DNA of 64,000 bases from Anaerophaga thermohalophila DSM 12881 (GCF_000191885.1 NZ_AEWI01000024.1:30751-94750), one strand, 5' to 3'; positions 8,955 through 19,240 are shown, counted from the first letter of the stretch. Notes: a model not told the origin generated them from the letters alone. Numbers and translations: made by a program.

Positions 8955-10520
8955 TCAAAATCGCCAGCCCAAAGTGACGGCCAGTTGGTGGTCGGTAGAG
9001 GTCATATCGGCCGGTTCCTGAACATTGTCAGGAATTTCCGGGGAATAATACAATGAATGTATATAAGTCTCTTTATTGTAAAGGTAAGCGACATCAATTG
9101 TCATATTTCCGGTTATGAAGCCCAAACCACCTGTAATATTAAAATGCTTACCGTCCGAATTTAGATAGTCTTCCTGATATGGGTTTTGAAAATAGGCATA
9201 CCCTCCTCTTAAAGCAACCATCGGTGTAATTTTGTATTCGGCTCCTACCCGGAAGTTGTGAGTAGCACGGAAAGTGTTTTTAATAATTTCATTTAAATTT
9301 TTTAGTTCCGAAGTTTCCTGAATTTCGTTGTTTTTACTTTTGTACTTCATTGAGGCATAATCGGTATATTCATAATCGAGTGATATAAGACCTTTGGTAC
9401 CAAATATGTAAGCAACACTTCCGATGGCTTTCATTGGGGTACGGAAATTGAAAGAAAATTCACCCGGGTCTGATGTCATCTCATAATTGTCGGCGTCGAA
9501 AAAGTAAGCTGTAGCCTGCGTTTCATATTCCATTTTCATTGAATAATAGGTCGGGGTGTGAAAAGAAGCACCTAACCTGAGACTATTTACCGGTTTGAAA
9601 ATTGCACCTACTTTTACATTAATTCCGGTTCCGGTAGTCTTTTCATATTCATCGAAAAAGAAATCATCAAGAATCTCAAAACCGTTGTTTAACCTGTAAT
9701 CGATATAAGCATCATAAACTTCATCACTTGCTTGTTCATAGTGTTGCGACTCCTTTTTTTGTGTTAAAGTCGCAATGCCAACACTGGCGCCTGCATAAAA
9801 TTTGTTGGCAATATTTGCTCCAAAAGACAAATCAAAAATTCCTGAGTAGCCCTTTTCAGTAATCATCTTCTTTTGATTTATTCCGTCAACAGGACCCAAC
9901 TCCAGAAATCCCTCATCGTTTACAAATTCGTAAGCATGGATATATTCGTAATAGTCACTTTCGGGAACCAATTCCAGGAGTCTTGCATCATAGGCAATCC
10001 CGGTGTAGAAATCATCCAATTGCTGGGGTGTCAGATCATATGCATTGGCTGCAAACATATGCAGCAATGAGGATTCTACCCCATCATGTTGTATGTAACT
10101 CTTCCTGTTATAGTTATTCGTCCGGTTATATCCTATTCCAAAGTGGGTACTGACGATCCCGTCAGTATTTTCCCGCATCAACCGGAAGGTACCCACGTAT
10201 GATATTTGATTAACCGGGACGCTGAACTTGTCATCGCTTGAGACTGTTCCGTAGTAGTCGCTCTCGGTTGTATTATAGATCAATGACGGGGTAAAGGAGA
10301 ATTCGCTGCTTCTGTATACTGCAATTCCTGCGGGATTAATGCCAATTGCCGAGTAATCGCCGCCAAGAGCTCCCATGGCACCTCCGGGTGCGATACTTCG
10401 GGCCGTTCCTGTAGGACGGTCGTAAGAGTAGTTAAGCGCATTATCTTCGTTTTGTCCTTTCGCCAGGGTGACGGCTAAGAACAAACTAAGTATCGAGACA
10501 AGAAATTTGTACCTGAACAT
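8955..10520 (-). CDS. OmpP1/FadL-family outer-membrane transport protein
   Basis: I chose the ATG at 10520, which gives 521 residues and places a good signal peptide first ('MFRYKFLVSILSLFLAV', cleavage near 'AKGQ'). A longer in-frame version to 10607 would read through a repeat and hide the signal. The mature N-terminus has the family pattern with 'GTARSIAPGGAMGALGGDYSA' followed by 'INPAGIAVYRSSEFSF'. A long beta-barrel follows, ending in an aromatic residue ('TLGWRF'). FadL relatives take up hydrophobic compounds across the outer membrane; the substrate here is unknown. Confidence 0.85.
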   Translation of the reverse strand: MFRYKFLVSILSLFLAVTLAKGQNEDNALNYSYDRPTGTARSIAPGGAMGALGGDYSAIGINPAGIAVYRSSEFSFTPSLIYNTTESDYYGTVSSDDKFSVPVNQISYVGTFRLMRENTDGIVSTHFGIGYNRTNNYNRKSYIQHDGVESSLLHMFAANAYDLTPQQLDDFYTGIAYDARLLELVPESDYYEYIHAYEFVNDEGFLELGPVDGINQKKMITEKGYSGIFDLSFGANIANKFYAGASVGIATLTQKKESQHYEQASDEVYDAYIDYRLNNGFEILDDFFFDEYEKTTGTGINVKVGAIFKPVNSLRLGASFHTPTYYSMKMEYETQATAYFFDADNYEMTSDPGEFSFNFRTPMKAIGSVAYIFGTKGLISLDYEYTDYASMKYKSKNNEIQETSELKNLNEIIKNTFRATHNFRVGAEYKITPMVALRGGYAYFQNPYQEDYLNSDGKHFNITGGLGFITGNMTIDVAYLYNKETYIHSLYYSPEIPDNVQEPADMTSTDHQLAVTLGWRF

Positions 10521-10577
10521 GTTGATAGTGTTTAAAAACTCCATACTTCCGGCGGGGGAAGCATGGGGTTTGAATTT

Positions 10578-10677
10578 ATGAAATGAGTATGGTAAGGTTT
10601 TCCACAATCAGAATATGTATAAGTTCTTGCATGCGAGTTCCATCCGACCTTAATAAATAAATTTTATACGGATGAAA
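10578..10677 (-). repeat. Family B palindromic repeat copy (about 100 bp)
   Basis: It carries the recurrent blocks of the family: a TGGTAAGG/TTTTCCA hairpin half, ACATATTCT, GCATGCGAGTTCCATC and TTTTATACGGATGAAA. It lies in the 5' leader of the OmpP1-like gene and is a little diverged from the other copies. Confidence 0.8.
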
Positions 10678-10696
10678 TGAGGATGCTTCCATTTTA

Positions 10697-12193
10697 TTAT
10701 CGACGTCCGCCACGAATTGTGCGTCCGCTGCCGGAACTGCTGCCCGAACTTCCTGTACTACGGGTACCTGAAGAGCTGCTACCTGAGTAAGAGCTACTAC
10801 TAGTACTGCTGCGATTGAAGCCTGAGGATGAAGAGCTCTTCTGCACTGGTGTGTAGCTTCTGCTTCGAACAGATGATCGTTGTTGTGAACTGCTTCCGGT
10901 GTTATAACTTCTGGTTTGCGAATTTACAGAACTTCGGGTGGTTCTAATGGTATTTGAACTTCCCGATTTCAGGTTGTCATCGGAAGTGGAGCGACTGGTG
11001 CTTCGAACCTGACGTGTATAGCTGCTGGTGCGGTTATACGACGGTTTCGATGCGTTATCGGGCTGGCTATAAGTTGGCGTTGAACTTCTTCTCGTACTTG
11101 TTTGCACAGTTCCTGTTGAAGCACCACTTCCCCGGTAACGACTTATGCTCCTTTCTTCCTGTTCATTACCATCGGATTTAAGGGTTGCTGTTCCCCGGAT
11201 GGCTCTTTGTGTATTACCATCCGTATTTACCACGGTAGTTGAACCATCTGAATTATGGATGATTCTTGTACCGCTGCGTGTCGTCGTCACCGTACGTCCG
11301 TCATCGTTATCTCCGCCTTTCAGGGAATTACGTCCCACAGAAGTTCCTGAATAACGGGTGTTGCTACTCATTGATGGTCTAATACCCCTGTATACATCTT
11401 TTCTGTAGTCCTTATCGTAATATCCGTGATGATAATAGGGATGGTATCCGTAACTGTAATAGGGGTGGTGATAATACGGCCATCCGTAATAGCCACGGCT
11501 ATAGTAAGGGCTGTAAAAAGGATCATACCATCCATACCCGTAATATCCGTAATAATACGGGTCGCCCCAGAATGAACTGTAACCAAAGGAGAAACTCCAT
11601 GGTGTACTCCACCGGTCGAACATATAGCGGTCGTACCACGGATTGCTCCATGTCGGGAATGCATAGGCGTAATTTCCGTCTATATATACGTTCCAGTCGG
11701 GATCATTGAAATAAACAAACTGATCGTAAAGTGGCGACCAATAGGGGATACGGGTAAACGGGCCATGGAAGCGAATCAGCCGTTCGGCATAATCCCTGTC
11801 CATCTCGCTTCCGTCAAATCCACCAACCCAATGTCCTGTTTCGTCGTTGTAATAGATCATGGTATCTACTTCCCCGGTCTCTTCGTCTGCAAGAATGGAA
11901 GCATATTTTTCCTGAATTTCACTAAAATCGCGTGTATCTCTTTGCTCGCGGTCCAACTCACTGCGTTCGTATTCACGAACCAGTTCTCTCTCTTCTTTTT
12001 CGATTTCTTTCTTTTCCTCTTTAGTAATGTCGGGCACCGGAGCAAAAGCCTGCTCCATGTTTTCCTTCGTCAAATCCGGTGCATAATAAATGTCGTCATA
12101 ATATACTCCGGTTGATGCCATTCGGCCGGTAGTGCATCCACCTGCCACTATCAGCAAAACAGCTGTGGTTGTGATTAATACTAATTTTTTCAT
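10697..12193 (-). CDS. Tyr/Gly/Ser-rich lipoprotein of unknown function
   Basis: This 498-residue protein starts with a lipoprotein signal ending AGGC (Cys20). Three zones follow: an acidic/basic charged segment (about 45-100, many E, R and K), a Tyr/Trp/Pro/Gly-rich middle (about 150-260), and a low-complexity Ser/Thr/Arg/Gly tail (about 285-498). A strong GGAGG ribosome-binding site lies 7-8 nt before the ATG. Similar low-complexity lipoproteins occur in Bacteroidota without assigned function. A cell-surface or envelope role is inference from the signal and composition. Confidence 0.75.
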   Translation of the reverse strand: MKKLVLITTTAVLLIVAGGCTTGRMASTGVYYDDIYYAPDLTKENMEQAFAPVPDITKEEKKEIEKEERELVREYERSELDREQRDTRDFSEIQEKYASILADEETGEVDTMIYYNDETGHWVGGFDGSEMDRDYAERLIRFHGPFTRIPYWSPLYDQFVYFNDPDWNVYIDGNYAYAFPTWSNPWYDRYMFDRWSTPWSFSFGYSSFWGDPYYYGYYGYGWYDPFYSPYYSRGYYGWPYYHHPYYSYGYHPYYHHGYYDKDYRKDVYRGIRPSMSSNTRYSGTSVGRNSLKGGDNDDGRTVTTTRSGTRIIHNSDGSTTVVNTDGNTQRAIRGTATLKSDGNEQEERSISRYRGSGASTGTVQTSTRRSSTPTYSQPDNASKPSYNRTSSYTRQVRSTSRSTSDDNLKSGSSNTIRTTRSSVNSQTRSYNTGSSSQQRSSVRSRSYTPVQKSSSSSGFNRSSTSSSSYSGSSSSGTRSTGSSGSSSGSGRTIRGGRR

Positions 12194-12340
12194 AAGGCAT
12201 CCTCCTGTTGTTTTCTATATATATTGAAGCAAATTTTATACCAAAAGGTCTGTTTTTGACGACCGATTGTTAAAAAATGTTTCCTGACATCTAATAGTCT
12301 TTACTTTTGACAAAGCAGAATGGAAATGGTTGAAGCGTTA

Positions 12341-12540
12341 CTAAATAAAAAGCCCGGCTATCAGTGTTGTGGTTAGTCCTCCAAGAGCAATGATGGTTTC
12401 CATTACTGTCCACGATTGAAGTGTTCATAAAAAGTAAATAGCAAGAAGAGTGGCGATGATCAATGCAGAGAAAGGGGGCGTTAATCCTGCAGTGCTGCAA
12501 ATAAGAGCCGCAAAATGGTAAAAAGTTAACTCATTTTTAT
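12341..12540 (-). pseudogene. Possible decayed membrane-protein fragment
   Basis: The 550-bp spacer 12194-12743 has no intact gene. On the minus strand one frame from about 12540 reads two hydrophobic, Gly/Thr/Leu-rich segments ('ALICSTAGLTPPFSALIIAT' and 'METIIALGGLTTTLIAGLFI') interrupted by a single TGA and ended by TAG at 12341. It has no start codon. This may be a relic of a small membrane protein. I cannot name the family and chance is possible. Confidence 0.3.
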
Positions 12541-12743
12541 TATTTTCGTGCCGCTTTCCGAAGCTTCCGGCTATGAGAATTTCATCGTTTGACGCACAGA
12601 AACTTTGGTATTATTCAGGAGGATTGATTTGGTTGAGTTACGGGTGTTTTTGATCTAACTATTATATAACAACGGGATTGGCAAAAAAGAGACTTTTAGG
12701 AGTGGACGCCACAATCTAACATCTAATAATCTAAATAGCAGTC

Positions 12744-14219
12744 ATGGCAAAAGTATTGACCCCAAGAAGTGAGAATTATGCGCAGTGGTACAACGATTTG
12801 GTGATTAAAGCGGGACTTGCCGAGAATTCTGTAGTCCGCGGTTGTATGGTCATCAAACCTTACGGTTATGCAATATGGGAAAAGATGCAACGGGTACTCG
12901 ACGATATGTTTAAAGAGACGGGGCATCAGAATGCTTATTTTCCTTTGTTTATTCCCAAATCGTTTTTCAGTAAAGAAGCCGATCATGTTGAGGGATTTGC
13001 CAAAGAGTGTGCGGTAGTTACGCACTACCGGCTGAAAAATAACCCGGATGGCAAAGGTGTAGTGGTTGATCCGGATGCGAAGCTGGAAGAAGAGTATATT
13101 GTTCGGCCTACTTCCGAAACCATAATCTGGAATTCCTACAGAGACTGGATACAGTCGCACCGTGATCTGCCCATTAAAATAAATCAGTGGGCCAACGTGG
13201 TGCGCTGGGAGATGCGTACCCGCCTTTTTTTGCGTACTTCAGAATTTCTGTGGCAGGAAGGGCACACGGCTCATGCCACCAGGGAAGAGGCCATTGAAGA
13301 GGCCGAAACCATGCTGAAAGTGTATGCCGGTTTTGCCGAAAAATATATGGCAATGCCTGTGCTTCAGGGATATAAAACCGCCAGTGAGCGTTTTGCCGGG
13401 GCAGAGGAAACCCTTACTATTGAAGCATTAATGCAGGATGGTAAAGCGCTTCAGTCCGGAACATCACATTTTCTGGGACAAAACTTCGCACGTGTATTCG
13501 ACGTGAAGTTTCAGAACAAAGAGGGTAAGGAGGAATTTGTCTGGGCTACTTCGTGGGGTGTTTCTACCCGGTTAATGGGCGCTTTGATTATGTCGCATTC
13601 CGACGATAACGGACTGGTGTTGCCTCCAAAACTGGCTCCTGTTCAGGTGGTTATTGTGCCCATTTACAAAAAGGAAGAGGAATTGAGACAAATTGTGGAT
13701 CAGGCCGATAAGATTGCTTTAGCCCTTAAAAAACAGGGTGTCTCAGTCAAAGTTGACGATGATGACAAACATAAACCGGGATGGAAATTTGCGCAATACG
13801 AATTGCAGGGTGTGCCCGTGCGGCTGGCAATTGGCCCGCGCGATATGCAAAACGGTACGGTTGAGCTGGCCCGTCGTGATACACTCACCAAGGAGTTATT
13901 GCCTGTCGAAGGCATTGAAAACCATATTACTGAACTGTTGGATGATATTCAGAACAGCATCTATCAGAAGGCGCTCAATTTCAGAAAAGAAAATACCCAC
14001 ACAGTTGACACCTATGATGAATTCAAAAAGGTACTCAACGAGAAGGGGGGATTTATCCTTGCTCATTGGGACGGTACTGATGAGACCGAAGAAAAGATTA
14101 AGCAGGAAACCAAGGCAACCATTCGTTGCATTCCCATTGATAGCAATCCCGAACCAGGAAAATGTATGGTGACGGGAAAACCTTCCAGACAAAGGGTTGT
14201 GTTTGCAGTATCTTATTGA
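12744..14219 (+). CDS. proS: Prolyl-tRNA synthetase, archaeal/eukaryal type
   Basis: This 491-residue class II synthetase is of the short form without the bacterial YbaK-like editing insertion. Motif 2 is visible around '[18 protein letters not shown]' with 'WQEGHTAH'. Motif 3 lies in '[20 protein letters not shown]'. An anticodon-binding domain follows (about 290-400), and the C-terminal domain typical of this subtype ends '...FAVSY'. It charges tRNA-Pro in the cytoplasm. A strong terminator follows the stop codon. Confidence 0.96.
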   Translation: MAKVLTPRSENYAQWYNDLVIKAGLAENSVVRGCMVIKPYGYAIWEKMQRVLDDMFKETGHQNAYFPLFIPKSFFSKEADHVEGFAKECAVVTHYRLKNNPDGKGVVVDPDAKLEEEYIVRPTSETIIWNSYRDWIQSHRDLPIKINQWANVVRWEMRTRLFLRTSEFLWQEGHTAHATREEAIEEAETMLKVYAGFAEKYMAMPVLQGYKTASERFAGAEETLTIEALMQDGKALQSGTSHFLGQNFARVFDVKFQNKEGKEEFVWATSWGVSTRLMGALIMSHSDDNGLVLPPKLAPVQVVIVPIYKKEEELRQIVDQADKIALALKKQGVSVKVDDDDKHKPGWKFAQYELQGVPVRLAIGPRDMQNGTVELARRDTLTKELLPVEGIENHITELLDDIQNSIYQKALNFRKENTHTVDTYDEFKKVLNEKGGFILAHWDGTDETEEKIKQETKATIRCIPIDSNPEPGKCMVTGKPSRQRVVFAVSY

Positions 14220-14241
14220 TTCTTTAGTTGATGACAATAAT

Positions 14242-14274
14242 AACCTGAACTTTGAACCGTTCAGGTTTTTTTTT
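14242..14274 (+). terminator. Rho-independent terminator of proS
   Basis: AACCTGAAC and GTTCAGGTT form a 9-bp stem around an 8-nt loop, followed by a run of T. Confidence 0.9.
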
Positions 14275-14315
14275 GGTAAAAAAAGGTGGTAAACATTTTT
14301 CGCCATTCTATTAAC

Positions 14316-14456
14316 CAGCCCGGTCTAAAAAGCATCTTTATTGCCAAGCCCGTTGTTTTTTTAAATTTTTGCATCCTCATTAACAACAAGTTAACTCCGG
14401 TACAAAAATTTAAAACGCCTTGATTTTGACAAAAATATGCTTTTTATACTGCACTC
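14316..14456 (-). mobile_element. Family A MITE, full length (141 bp)
   Basis: This reverse-orientation copy runs from CAGCCCGGTCTAAAAAGCAT to TATACTGCACTC. It is flanked by the direct repeat ATTAAC (14310-14315 and 14457-14462). Internal arms (GTTTTTTTAAATTTTTGCAT versus CAAAAATTTAAAAC) would fold into a long hairpin. It has no coding capacity. It lies between the proS terminator and pepT. Confidence 0.85.
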
Positions 14457-14479
14457 ATTAACATCAAATTTGATTTTAA

Positions 14480-14552
14480 TGGCCTATTGTAACTTGCATG
14501 TAAGACTTATACATAATTCTTATGGTGGGAAACCTTTTGATGCTCGTTTCAA
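14480..14552 (+). repeat. Degenerate family B repeat
   Basis: The blocks AACTTGCATGTAAG, TTATACATAATTCTTAT and GATGCTCGTTTCAAT match the right three quarters of the family B unit, with substitutions. The rest of the 14220-14737 spacer holds only repeats and A/T-rich sequence. Confidence 0.6.
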
Positions 14553-14660
14553 TTGACATTGAATTATTGTAATAAACTGTAAGTCAGTTTACTGGTTTAG
14601 ATCGTGTATTTGATTTAAAACTCAGAAAGTCAATAATATTTGATTATTCGTGCATTTTTT

Positions 14661-14695
14661 TCTAAAAATCTAAAAATCTAAAAATCTAAAAATCT
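14661..14695 (+). repeat. TCTAAAAA octamer tandem repeat
   Basis: Four perfect units of TCTAAAAA lie 43 bp upstream of the pepT start codon. Copy-number change would alter spacing in the pepT promoter region. Confidence 0.8.
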
Positions 14696-14737
14696 ATTAT
14701 TATCTTGCATTCACAAAAATTAAAAAATTAAAATACT

Positions 14738-15973
14738 ATGACTTCAATAACAGACCGTTTCCTGGAATATACACAATACGATACCCAGTCGGATCCAAAC
14801 ACCGGATTAACCCCAAGCACGCCAGGACAAATGAATTTTTCAAGACAACTGGCTGAGGAATTGAAAGGGATTGGACTGGCTGAGGTGGAATTGGATGAAA
14901 ACGGATATATCATGGCTACTCTTCCTTCGAATATTGAAGAGGAAGTTCCTGTGGCCGGATTTATTGCCCATGTGGATACAAGCCCCGATTTTTCAGGGAA
15001 AAATATTTCACCGAAGGTTGTGGAGGATTATGATGGCGGTGATATTGTACTGAATGCGGAGAATAACATTGTTTTGAAACCATCGGAATTTCCTGAACTG
15101 AAAAAATATATCGGACAAACGCTTATTACCACCGATGGAAATACTTTGCTGGGCGCCGATGACAAGGCCGGAATTGCGGCCATTGTTTCCGCTATGGAGT
15201 ATCTGGTTCAGAATCCTGATATTAAACATGGTAAAATAAGGATTGGTTTTACACCTGATGAAGAGATAGGCGAGGGGGCCAACCTTTTCGATGTGGAAAA
15301 GTTTGGAGCCGATTTTGCCTATACCATCGATGGCGGTGAAATAGGGGAGTTGGAGTTCGAGAATTTTAATGCGGCACTGGCAAAAGTAACGGCCCATGGC
15401 CGGAATGTTCATCCTGGATATGCCCGCGGTAAAATGCGAAATTCAATCAGGATTGCCAACCAGTTGATCATGATGCTTCCACGTCACGAAACGCCGGAGC
15501 ATGCAGATGGATACGAAGGTTTTTATCACCTGATGTCTTTTAACGGAGATGTTGAAAAGACAGAGATGCAATTCTTAATCAGGGACTTTAAGCGTGATCG
15601 CTTCGAGGACCGCAAAGAGGAGATGCAACATCTGGTTAATAAGGTGAACCATGAGTTTGGTGAGGGAACAATGGAACTGGAAATAAAGGATCAATATTAC
15701 AATATGCGTGAGAAGATTGAACCTGTAATGTATATTGTGGATTTGGCGGAAAAAGCCATGCGTGAGGTTGGTGTTGTTCCTAAAATAAAGCCCATTCGCG
15801 GAGGCACCGATGGTGCGCGACTGGCTTTTATGGGATTACCAACTCCTAATATTTTTGCCGGCGGTCACAATTTTCACGGACGATTCGAATTTTTACCCGT
15901 TCCCTCGTTGGAAAAGGCTATGGAAGTGATTCTTAAGATTGCAGAGCTTGTGCCTTCTGTGAAGAAAAACTAA
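14738..15973 (+). CDS. pepT: Peptidase T (tripeptide aminopeptidase)
   Basis: This 411-residue cytoplasmic M20 dizinc aminopeptidase removes the N-terminal residue from tripeptides. Zinc and catalytic residues fit the family: H78 and D80 in '[11 protein letters not shown]', D141 in 'GADDKAG', E175-E176 in '[10 protein letters not shown]', and the late histidine in '[11 protein letters not shown]'. The lid domain spans about 205-330. Length matches E. coli PepT (about 408). The stop codon is followed at once by a family B repeat that leads into the next gene. Confidence 0.95.
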   Translation: MTSITDRFLEYTQYDTQSDPNTGLTPSTPGQMNFSRQLAEELKGIGLAEVELDENGYIMATLPSNIEEEVPVAGFIAHVDTSPDFSGKNISPKVVEDYDGGDIVLNAENNIVLKPSEFPELKKYIGQTLITTDGNTLLGADDKAGIAAIVSAMEYLVQNPDIKHGKIRIGFTPDEEIGEGANLFDVEKFGADFAYTIDGGEIGELEFENFNAALAKVTAHGRNVHPGYARGKMRNSIRIANQLIMMLPRHETPEHADGYEGFYHLMSFNGDVEKTEMQFLIRDFKRDRFEDRKEEMQHLVNKVNHEFGEGTMELEIKDQYYNMREKIEPVMYIVDLAEKAMREVGVVPKIKPIRGGTDGARLAFMGLPTPNIFAGGHNFHGRFEFLPVPSLEKAMEVILKIAELVPSVKKN

Positions 15974-15974
15974 T

Positions 15975-16024
15975 ATGCGAGTTCCATCAGACCAATAACT
16001 TAGACTAATTTTATACTGATGAAA
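15975..16024 (+). repeat. Partial family B repeat that supplies the next gene's start codon
   Basis: The right half of the unit (ATGCGAGTTCCATCAGACC, AATAACTTAGAC, TTTTATACTGATGAAA) begins 2 bp after the pepT stop. Its terminal GATGAAA contains the ATG of the SixA-like gene at 16019. Confidence 0.85.
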
Positions 16025-16525
16025 AGATTGATTTTAGTAAGACATGCCAAGACCGAACCATTGACCGATGCAGACAGTGACTTTGAACGGCAACTGAAAA
16101 GACGTGGTCATAAAGATGCCAGATTAATATCGGATCATTTGATCGGGAAACGAATTGTACCCGAAGTCATCATTTCAAGTCCTGCCGTCAGAGCCATTCA
16201 AACGGCCAGGATCATGGCCGGCGCTTTCAGCATCCCTGAATCCAAAATAATTGAAGCACCTTTCATTTATGAAGGGTTTTCTGTCGATCGTTTTATATCC
16301 GGAATTGCCGGGATGGCCGGGAAAAACGATTCGGTAATGGTAGTCGGGCATAACCCCGATATTGCTTTGATGGCCATTCAACTGGCAGGCGATAATTTCT
16401 TTAATTATCCTACCAGTGCCACTGTATCCATTGTTTTTACAGTGACTGAGTGGGATCAGATCAAACCCGGAAGCGGACGAACCGAAATGTTTGTTTATCC
16501 CAGGGAATTGAAGGACAAAAAGTAA
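16019..16525 (+). CDS. SixA-type histidine phosphatase
   Basis: This 168-residue protein belongs to the histidine phosphatase (phosphoglycerate-mutase-like) superfamily. The catalytic RH is at 8-9 ('ILVRHAKTE'), with the second basic patch 'SPAVRAIQTA' and the second histidine in 'VVGHNPDI'. Size and layout match SixA-like phosphohistidine phosphatases, which act on phosphorelay HPt domains in E. coli; the substrate here is unknown. Its ATG and the 45 bp before it lie inside a dispersed repeat. It may be co-transcribed with pepT. Confidence 0.85.
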   Translation: MKRLILVRHAKTEPLTDADSDFERQLKRRGHKDARLISDHLIGKRIVPEVIISSPAVRAIQTARIMAGAFSIPESKIIEAPFIYEGFSVDRFISGIAGMAGKNDSVMVVGHNPDIALMAIQLAGDNFFNYPTSATVSIVFTVTEWDQIKPGSGRTEMFVYPRELKDKK

Positions 16526-16601
16526 GAATAGGATATCCCATGCAGCCCCTGTCTTTACCTCCTCTGCTCAGAGCATTGTCCCGAAGAACATTTTTGTTTT
16601 A

Positions 16602-17474
16602 TCACTGCCGCAAAAGTTTTTTAGTCAGTTTGTCAGGAGTAATCAGGTTGGTTGGCAATAATTCGTGATGGCTGGCCCTGGCCGGGCAGATATCAATTCC
16701 GCCCCGGCGTGTATAAATACAGGCTACCATTAGCTGATCGGGAGTGAACCGATCCCATAATCTTTTGTAGATCATTTCGCAAATTTCTTCGTGAAAATGA
16801 TTTTCGTTCCGGATGGAAACAAGATATTTCAGCAGACCGGTTCGATCCGGGATGTGTGTTCCTTTAATATATATAAAAGCGCTACCCCAATCGGGCTGAA
16901 ACGTTACTTTGCAGTTGCTTCGCAGTAAATGAGTGCCCGCTTTTATGACATTACCTGTTTGTTGATGATCGGGTTTGAGCAGATGAGGGGCTTCCCGGTA
17001 TTCAGAAAACGTTACTTTTTCAATTTCCGGTATTTCTTCAAGTATCCCGAATTCGCCAAAATCAAAATATTTTTTAGGGCTTTTGGGGAAGAAATGAATA
17101 TTAACAGTGGTTTTTAAAACTCTTTCAAGGTCTTGCCTGATTATATTGTGGACTGTTTCTGATGCTTCTTTGGCGTTACTGCCAAAACGCTCCATATTGA
17201 ACGAATTAAGATAAAGCTTTAGTGATTTACTTTCTACAATATACGGGCTGGAGGCAGGATATATCAGCTTAAGTAGCCCCGTTACCGGAAGTCCTTTTCC
17301 GGTGAGAAAACTCACCTCATAGGCATGCCAGACATCATATCCTGTAAAGGGCAGGGTATTTTCTTTTAATCCGTATTCCTTCCGGTTGGGTTGACGGGGA
17401 ACGGTCACCAACACTTCGGGTGCGTAGTGTTTTGGATATTCGGTCGGTTTTCCGAGAAATTTTGCTTCGTTCAT
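16602..17474 (-). CDS. queF: NADPH-dependent 7-cyano-7-deazaguanine reductase
   Basis: This 290-residue protein is the long, two-domain E. coli-type QueF, which reduces preQ0 to preQ1 in queuosine synthesis. Visible features are the QueF motif 'ESKSLKLYLNSFN' (81-93) and the catalytic cysteine C188 with D195 in 'SNCKVTFQPDWGS'. It is the last gene of queC-queE-queF, 11 bp after queE, all on the minus strand. It converges on the SixA gene. Confidence 0.95.
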   Translation of the reverse strand: MNEAKFLGKPTEYPKHYAPEVLVTVPRQPNRKEYGLKENTLPFTGYDVWHAYEVSFLTGKGLPVTGLLKLIYPASSPYIVESKSLKLYLNSFNMERFGSNAKEASETVHNIIRQDLERVLKTTVNIHFFPKSPKKYFDFGEFGILEEIPEIEKVTFSEYREAPHLLKPDHQQTGNVIKAGTHLLRSNCKVTFQPDWGSAFIYIKGTHIPDRTGLLKYLVSIRNENHFHEEICEMIYKRLWDRFTPDQLMVACIYTRRGGIDICPARASHHELLPTNLITPDKLTKKLLRQ

Positions 17475-17485
17475 ATTTGAGATAT

Positions 17486-18343
17486 TTATACCCCTGCTTT
17501 TGAGCCGAACAGATCAATATGCAGACGCGGAGCATAACGCCAACCGTTGCTTATGGCCATTTTCAGTACCATAAGCGACGTGGTTTTTAATTCTTCTTTT
17601 GTAGCTCCGAGAGGCATCAGTAAAATATCATCGGGCCTCCAGTGTGTCAGGTGGGCGAGAAATTCATTTTTTATTTCAACGTAATCGTTGTGCCGGCCTA
17701 CAACAAATTTAAGCTGAAAGTCTTTTTTATTTTTTCGGGAATAGTCGATGAATTTTTGGATGACCTCTGTGTTTCTTCGTTTTTGGGCATGATATGAAAG
17801 AGGCCCGGAAGGCTTTAATTGGTACCACTCTCTTTTTGCGGGAGAGGGATTGGAGTTGGAAAGCTTTGGTGAGAGGCTGAACAAATCGATATATTGGGCA
17901 ACATCTTCGGCAAATAAGGTTCCATTGGTTTCAACGGTCAGGTGCAGGTTCAGCTCTTCTTTCAGTCGCCGGCACAAAGGTGCCAGTGCTTTGTGCTGGA
18001 GCAGGGGTTCTCCTCCTGTAATAACGACATGTTTTACACTTCTGGTGTTTTGTTTTACAAGATCGAAAACTTCACCGGCTTCGGGCTGACGCTCCTGTTC
18101 TGCTTCAAATGAAGCATAAGGTGTATCGCACCGGCAGAAAGAACCGTCGGGAAGTGTCCAGATGCATCTCAGGTTACACCCTGCCAGGCGAACAAATATT
18201 GAGGGAACTCCGGCCAGTTTTCCTTCGCCCTGAATGGTACCGGGAATGCCCAGATTCGTAGCAGGTGATTCTGTTATCGGGTGTCCGTATCTGTCATTCG
18301 TAACCGGGAACACACCTTCGTTTGCCAATACCAATTTACTCAT
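17486..18343 (-). CDS. queE: 7-carboxy-7-deazaguanine synthase (radical SAM)
   Basis: This 285-residue radical-SAM enzyme converts CPH4 to CDG in queuosine synthesis. The cluster region reads C56, C60, C70 and C72 ('CNLRC' then a 9-residue stretch, then 'CRCDTPYAS'), an expanded version of CxxxCxxC with one extra cysteine. SAM-binding 'TGGEPLLQ' follows. The start overlaps the queC stop by 4 bp (ATGA), so the two genes are translationally coupled. No queD was seen in the window. Confidence 0.93.
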   Translation of the reverse strand: MSKLVLANEGVFPVTNDRYGHPITESPATNLGIPGTIQGEGKLAGVPSIFVRLAGCNLRCIWTLPDGSFCRCDTPYASFEAEQERQPEAGEVFDLVKQNTRSVKHVVITGGEPLLQHKALAPLCRRLKEELNLHLTVETNGTLFAEDVAQYIDLFSLSPKLSNSNPSPAKREWYQLKPSGPLSYHAQKRRNTEVIQKFIDYSRKNKKDFQLKFVVGRHNDYVEIKNEFLAHLTHWRPDDILLMPLGATKEELKTTSLMVLKMAISNGWRYAPRLHIDLFGSKAGV

Positions 18344-19014
18344 ATTCTCATCGCTTTGTCTTCCACACCGGCTTCGGCAAAGGCTTTGGCTCTTAAAAGG
18401 CAGCTGTCGCAGGTGCCGCAGGGTTTTTCACCGCCCCGATAGCAGCTCCATGTCATTTCAAAAGGGACATTAAGCTGCTCCCCCAGTTTTATTTCTTCAG
18501 CCTTGGTTTTATGAATAAAAGGTGCATGAACGCGAATGGGGAGATTTTTCTCCGCACCCATAACCGTCCCTTTGTTGATTGCCGTCTCCATGGCTTCTAT
18601 AAATGTTTGGCGACAATCCACATATCCTGAATAGTCAACCTGACTTACGCCAATAAATATATCTCTGGCTCCGATGGCTTCGGCATACGATGCCGCCACA
18701 GAAAGAAATATCATGTTGCGGGCGGGCACATAGGTAACCGGGATGTCATTTCGGTTTATATCTCCATCTTCTACCTCAAGCGACGGATCGGTAAGCGAAG
18801 AGCCGCCCCATTGGCTGAGTTTCATAGAAACGACCTGATGCTCTTTTACGTTTGCTTTTTTGGCAATGGCTTTTGCAGCATCGAGTTCCCGTGAATGACG
18901 TTGCCCGTAATCAAAAGAAAGCGCGTACAGATCGAATCCCCGCGATTTGGCAAGATACAGGGTAACGGTACTGTCCAATCCGCCCGATAATAAAACAACA
19001 GCTTTTTTGTTCAT
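18340..19014 (-). CDS. queC: 7-cyano-7-deazaguanine synthase
   Basis: This 224-residue ATP-dependent enzyme makes preQ0 from CDG and ammonia. The PP-loop is SGGLDS at 10-15. The zinc cysteines are C191, C199, C202 and C205 in '[15 protein letters not shown]'. It is the first gene of the que operon. About 170 nt of leader separate it from a preQ1-type aptamer and promoter, so it should be repressed by the pathway product. Confidence 0.96.
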   Translation of the reverse strand: MNKKAVVLLSGGLDSTVTLYLAKSRGFDLYALSFDYGQRHSRELDAAKAIAKKANVKEHQVVSMKLSQWGGSSLTDPSLEVEDGDINRNDIPVTYVPARNMIFLSVAASYAEAIGARDIFIGVSQVDYSGYVDCRQTFIEAMETAINKGTVMGAEKNLPIRVHAPFIHKTKAEEIKLGEQLNVPFEMTWSCYRGGEKPCGTCDSCLLRAKAFAEAGVEDKAMRI

Positions 19015-19186
19015 TTTCCATAAAGTTTCGAGGACAGCCGATTATAGAAAAGATCATCCTGGAACCAGAAGCAACAAAACCCGGGGAATGAACATTGAGA
19101 AATTGCAAAACGCGATATCCGATGAGATTGTCGTCAGGTGACGCAGGCATCATGAAAGGCATTTTTGCACATGTTTGGACATGGCC

Positions 19187-19226
19187 CATAGTTTTGTTTA
19201 TAGACAGGATGGTTTCGAACTGTCTT
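19187..19226 (-). promoter_or_regulatory. Candidate preQ1-I riboswitch upstream of queC
   Basis: Read on the minus strand, AGACAG (19225-19220) pairs with CTGTCT (19207-19202). The loop is TTCGAAACCATC, and the 3' tail ATAAACAAAACTATGG could form the H-type pseudoknot. This matches the preQ1-I pattern (stem, UUC...ACC loop, A-rich tail ending ACUA). It begins about 9 nt after the predicted transcription start and precedes queC-queE-queF. I could not run a covariance model. The ligand is inferred from motif plus context. Confidence 0.75.
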
Positions 19227-19240
19227 CTTTATTTTCGGTA

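Noticed and set aside
18911..19189. Minus-strand frame starting right after the preQ1-like aptamer
   Set aside because: It overlaps queC in another frame and has no coding-like features, although a short leader peptide cannot be excluded.
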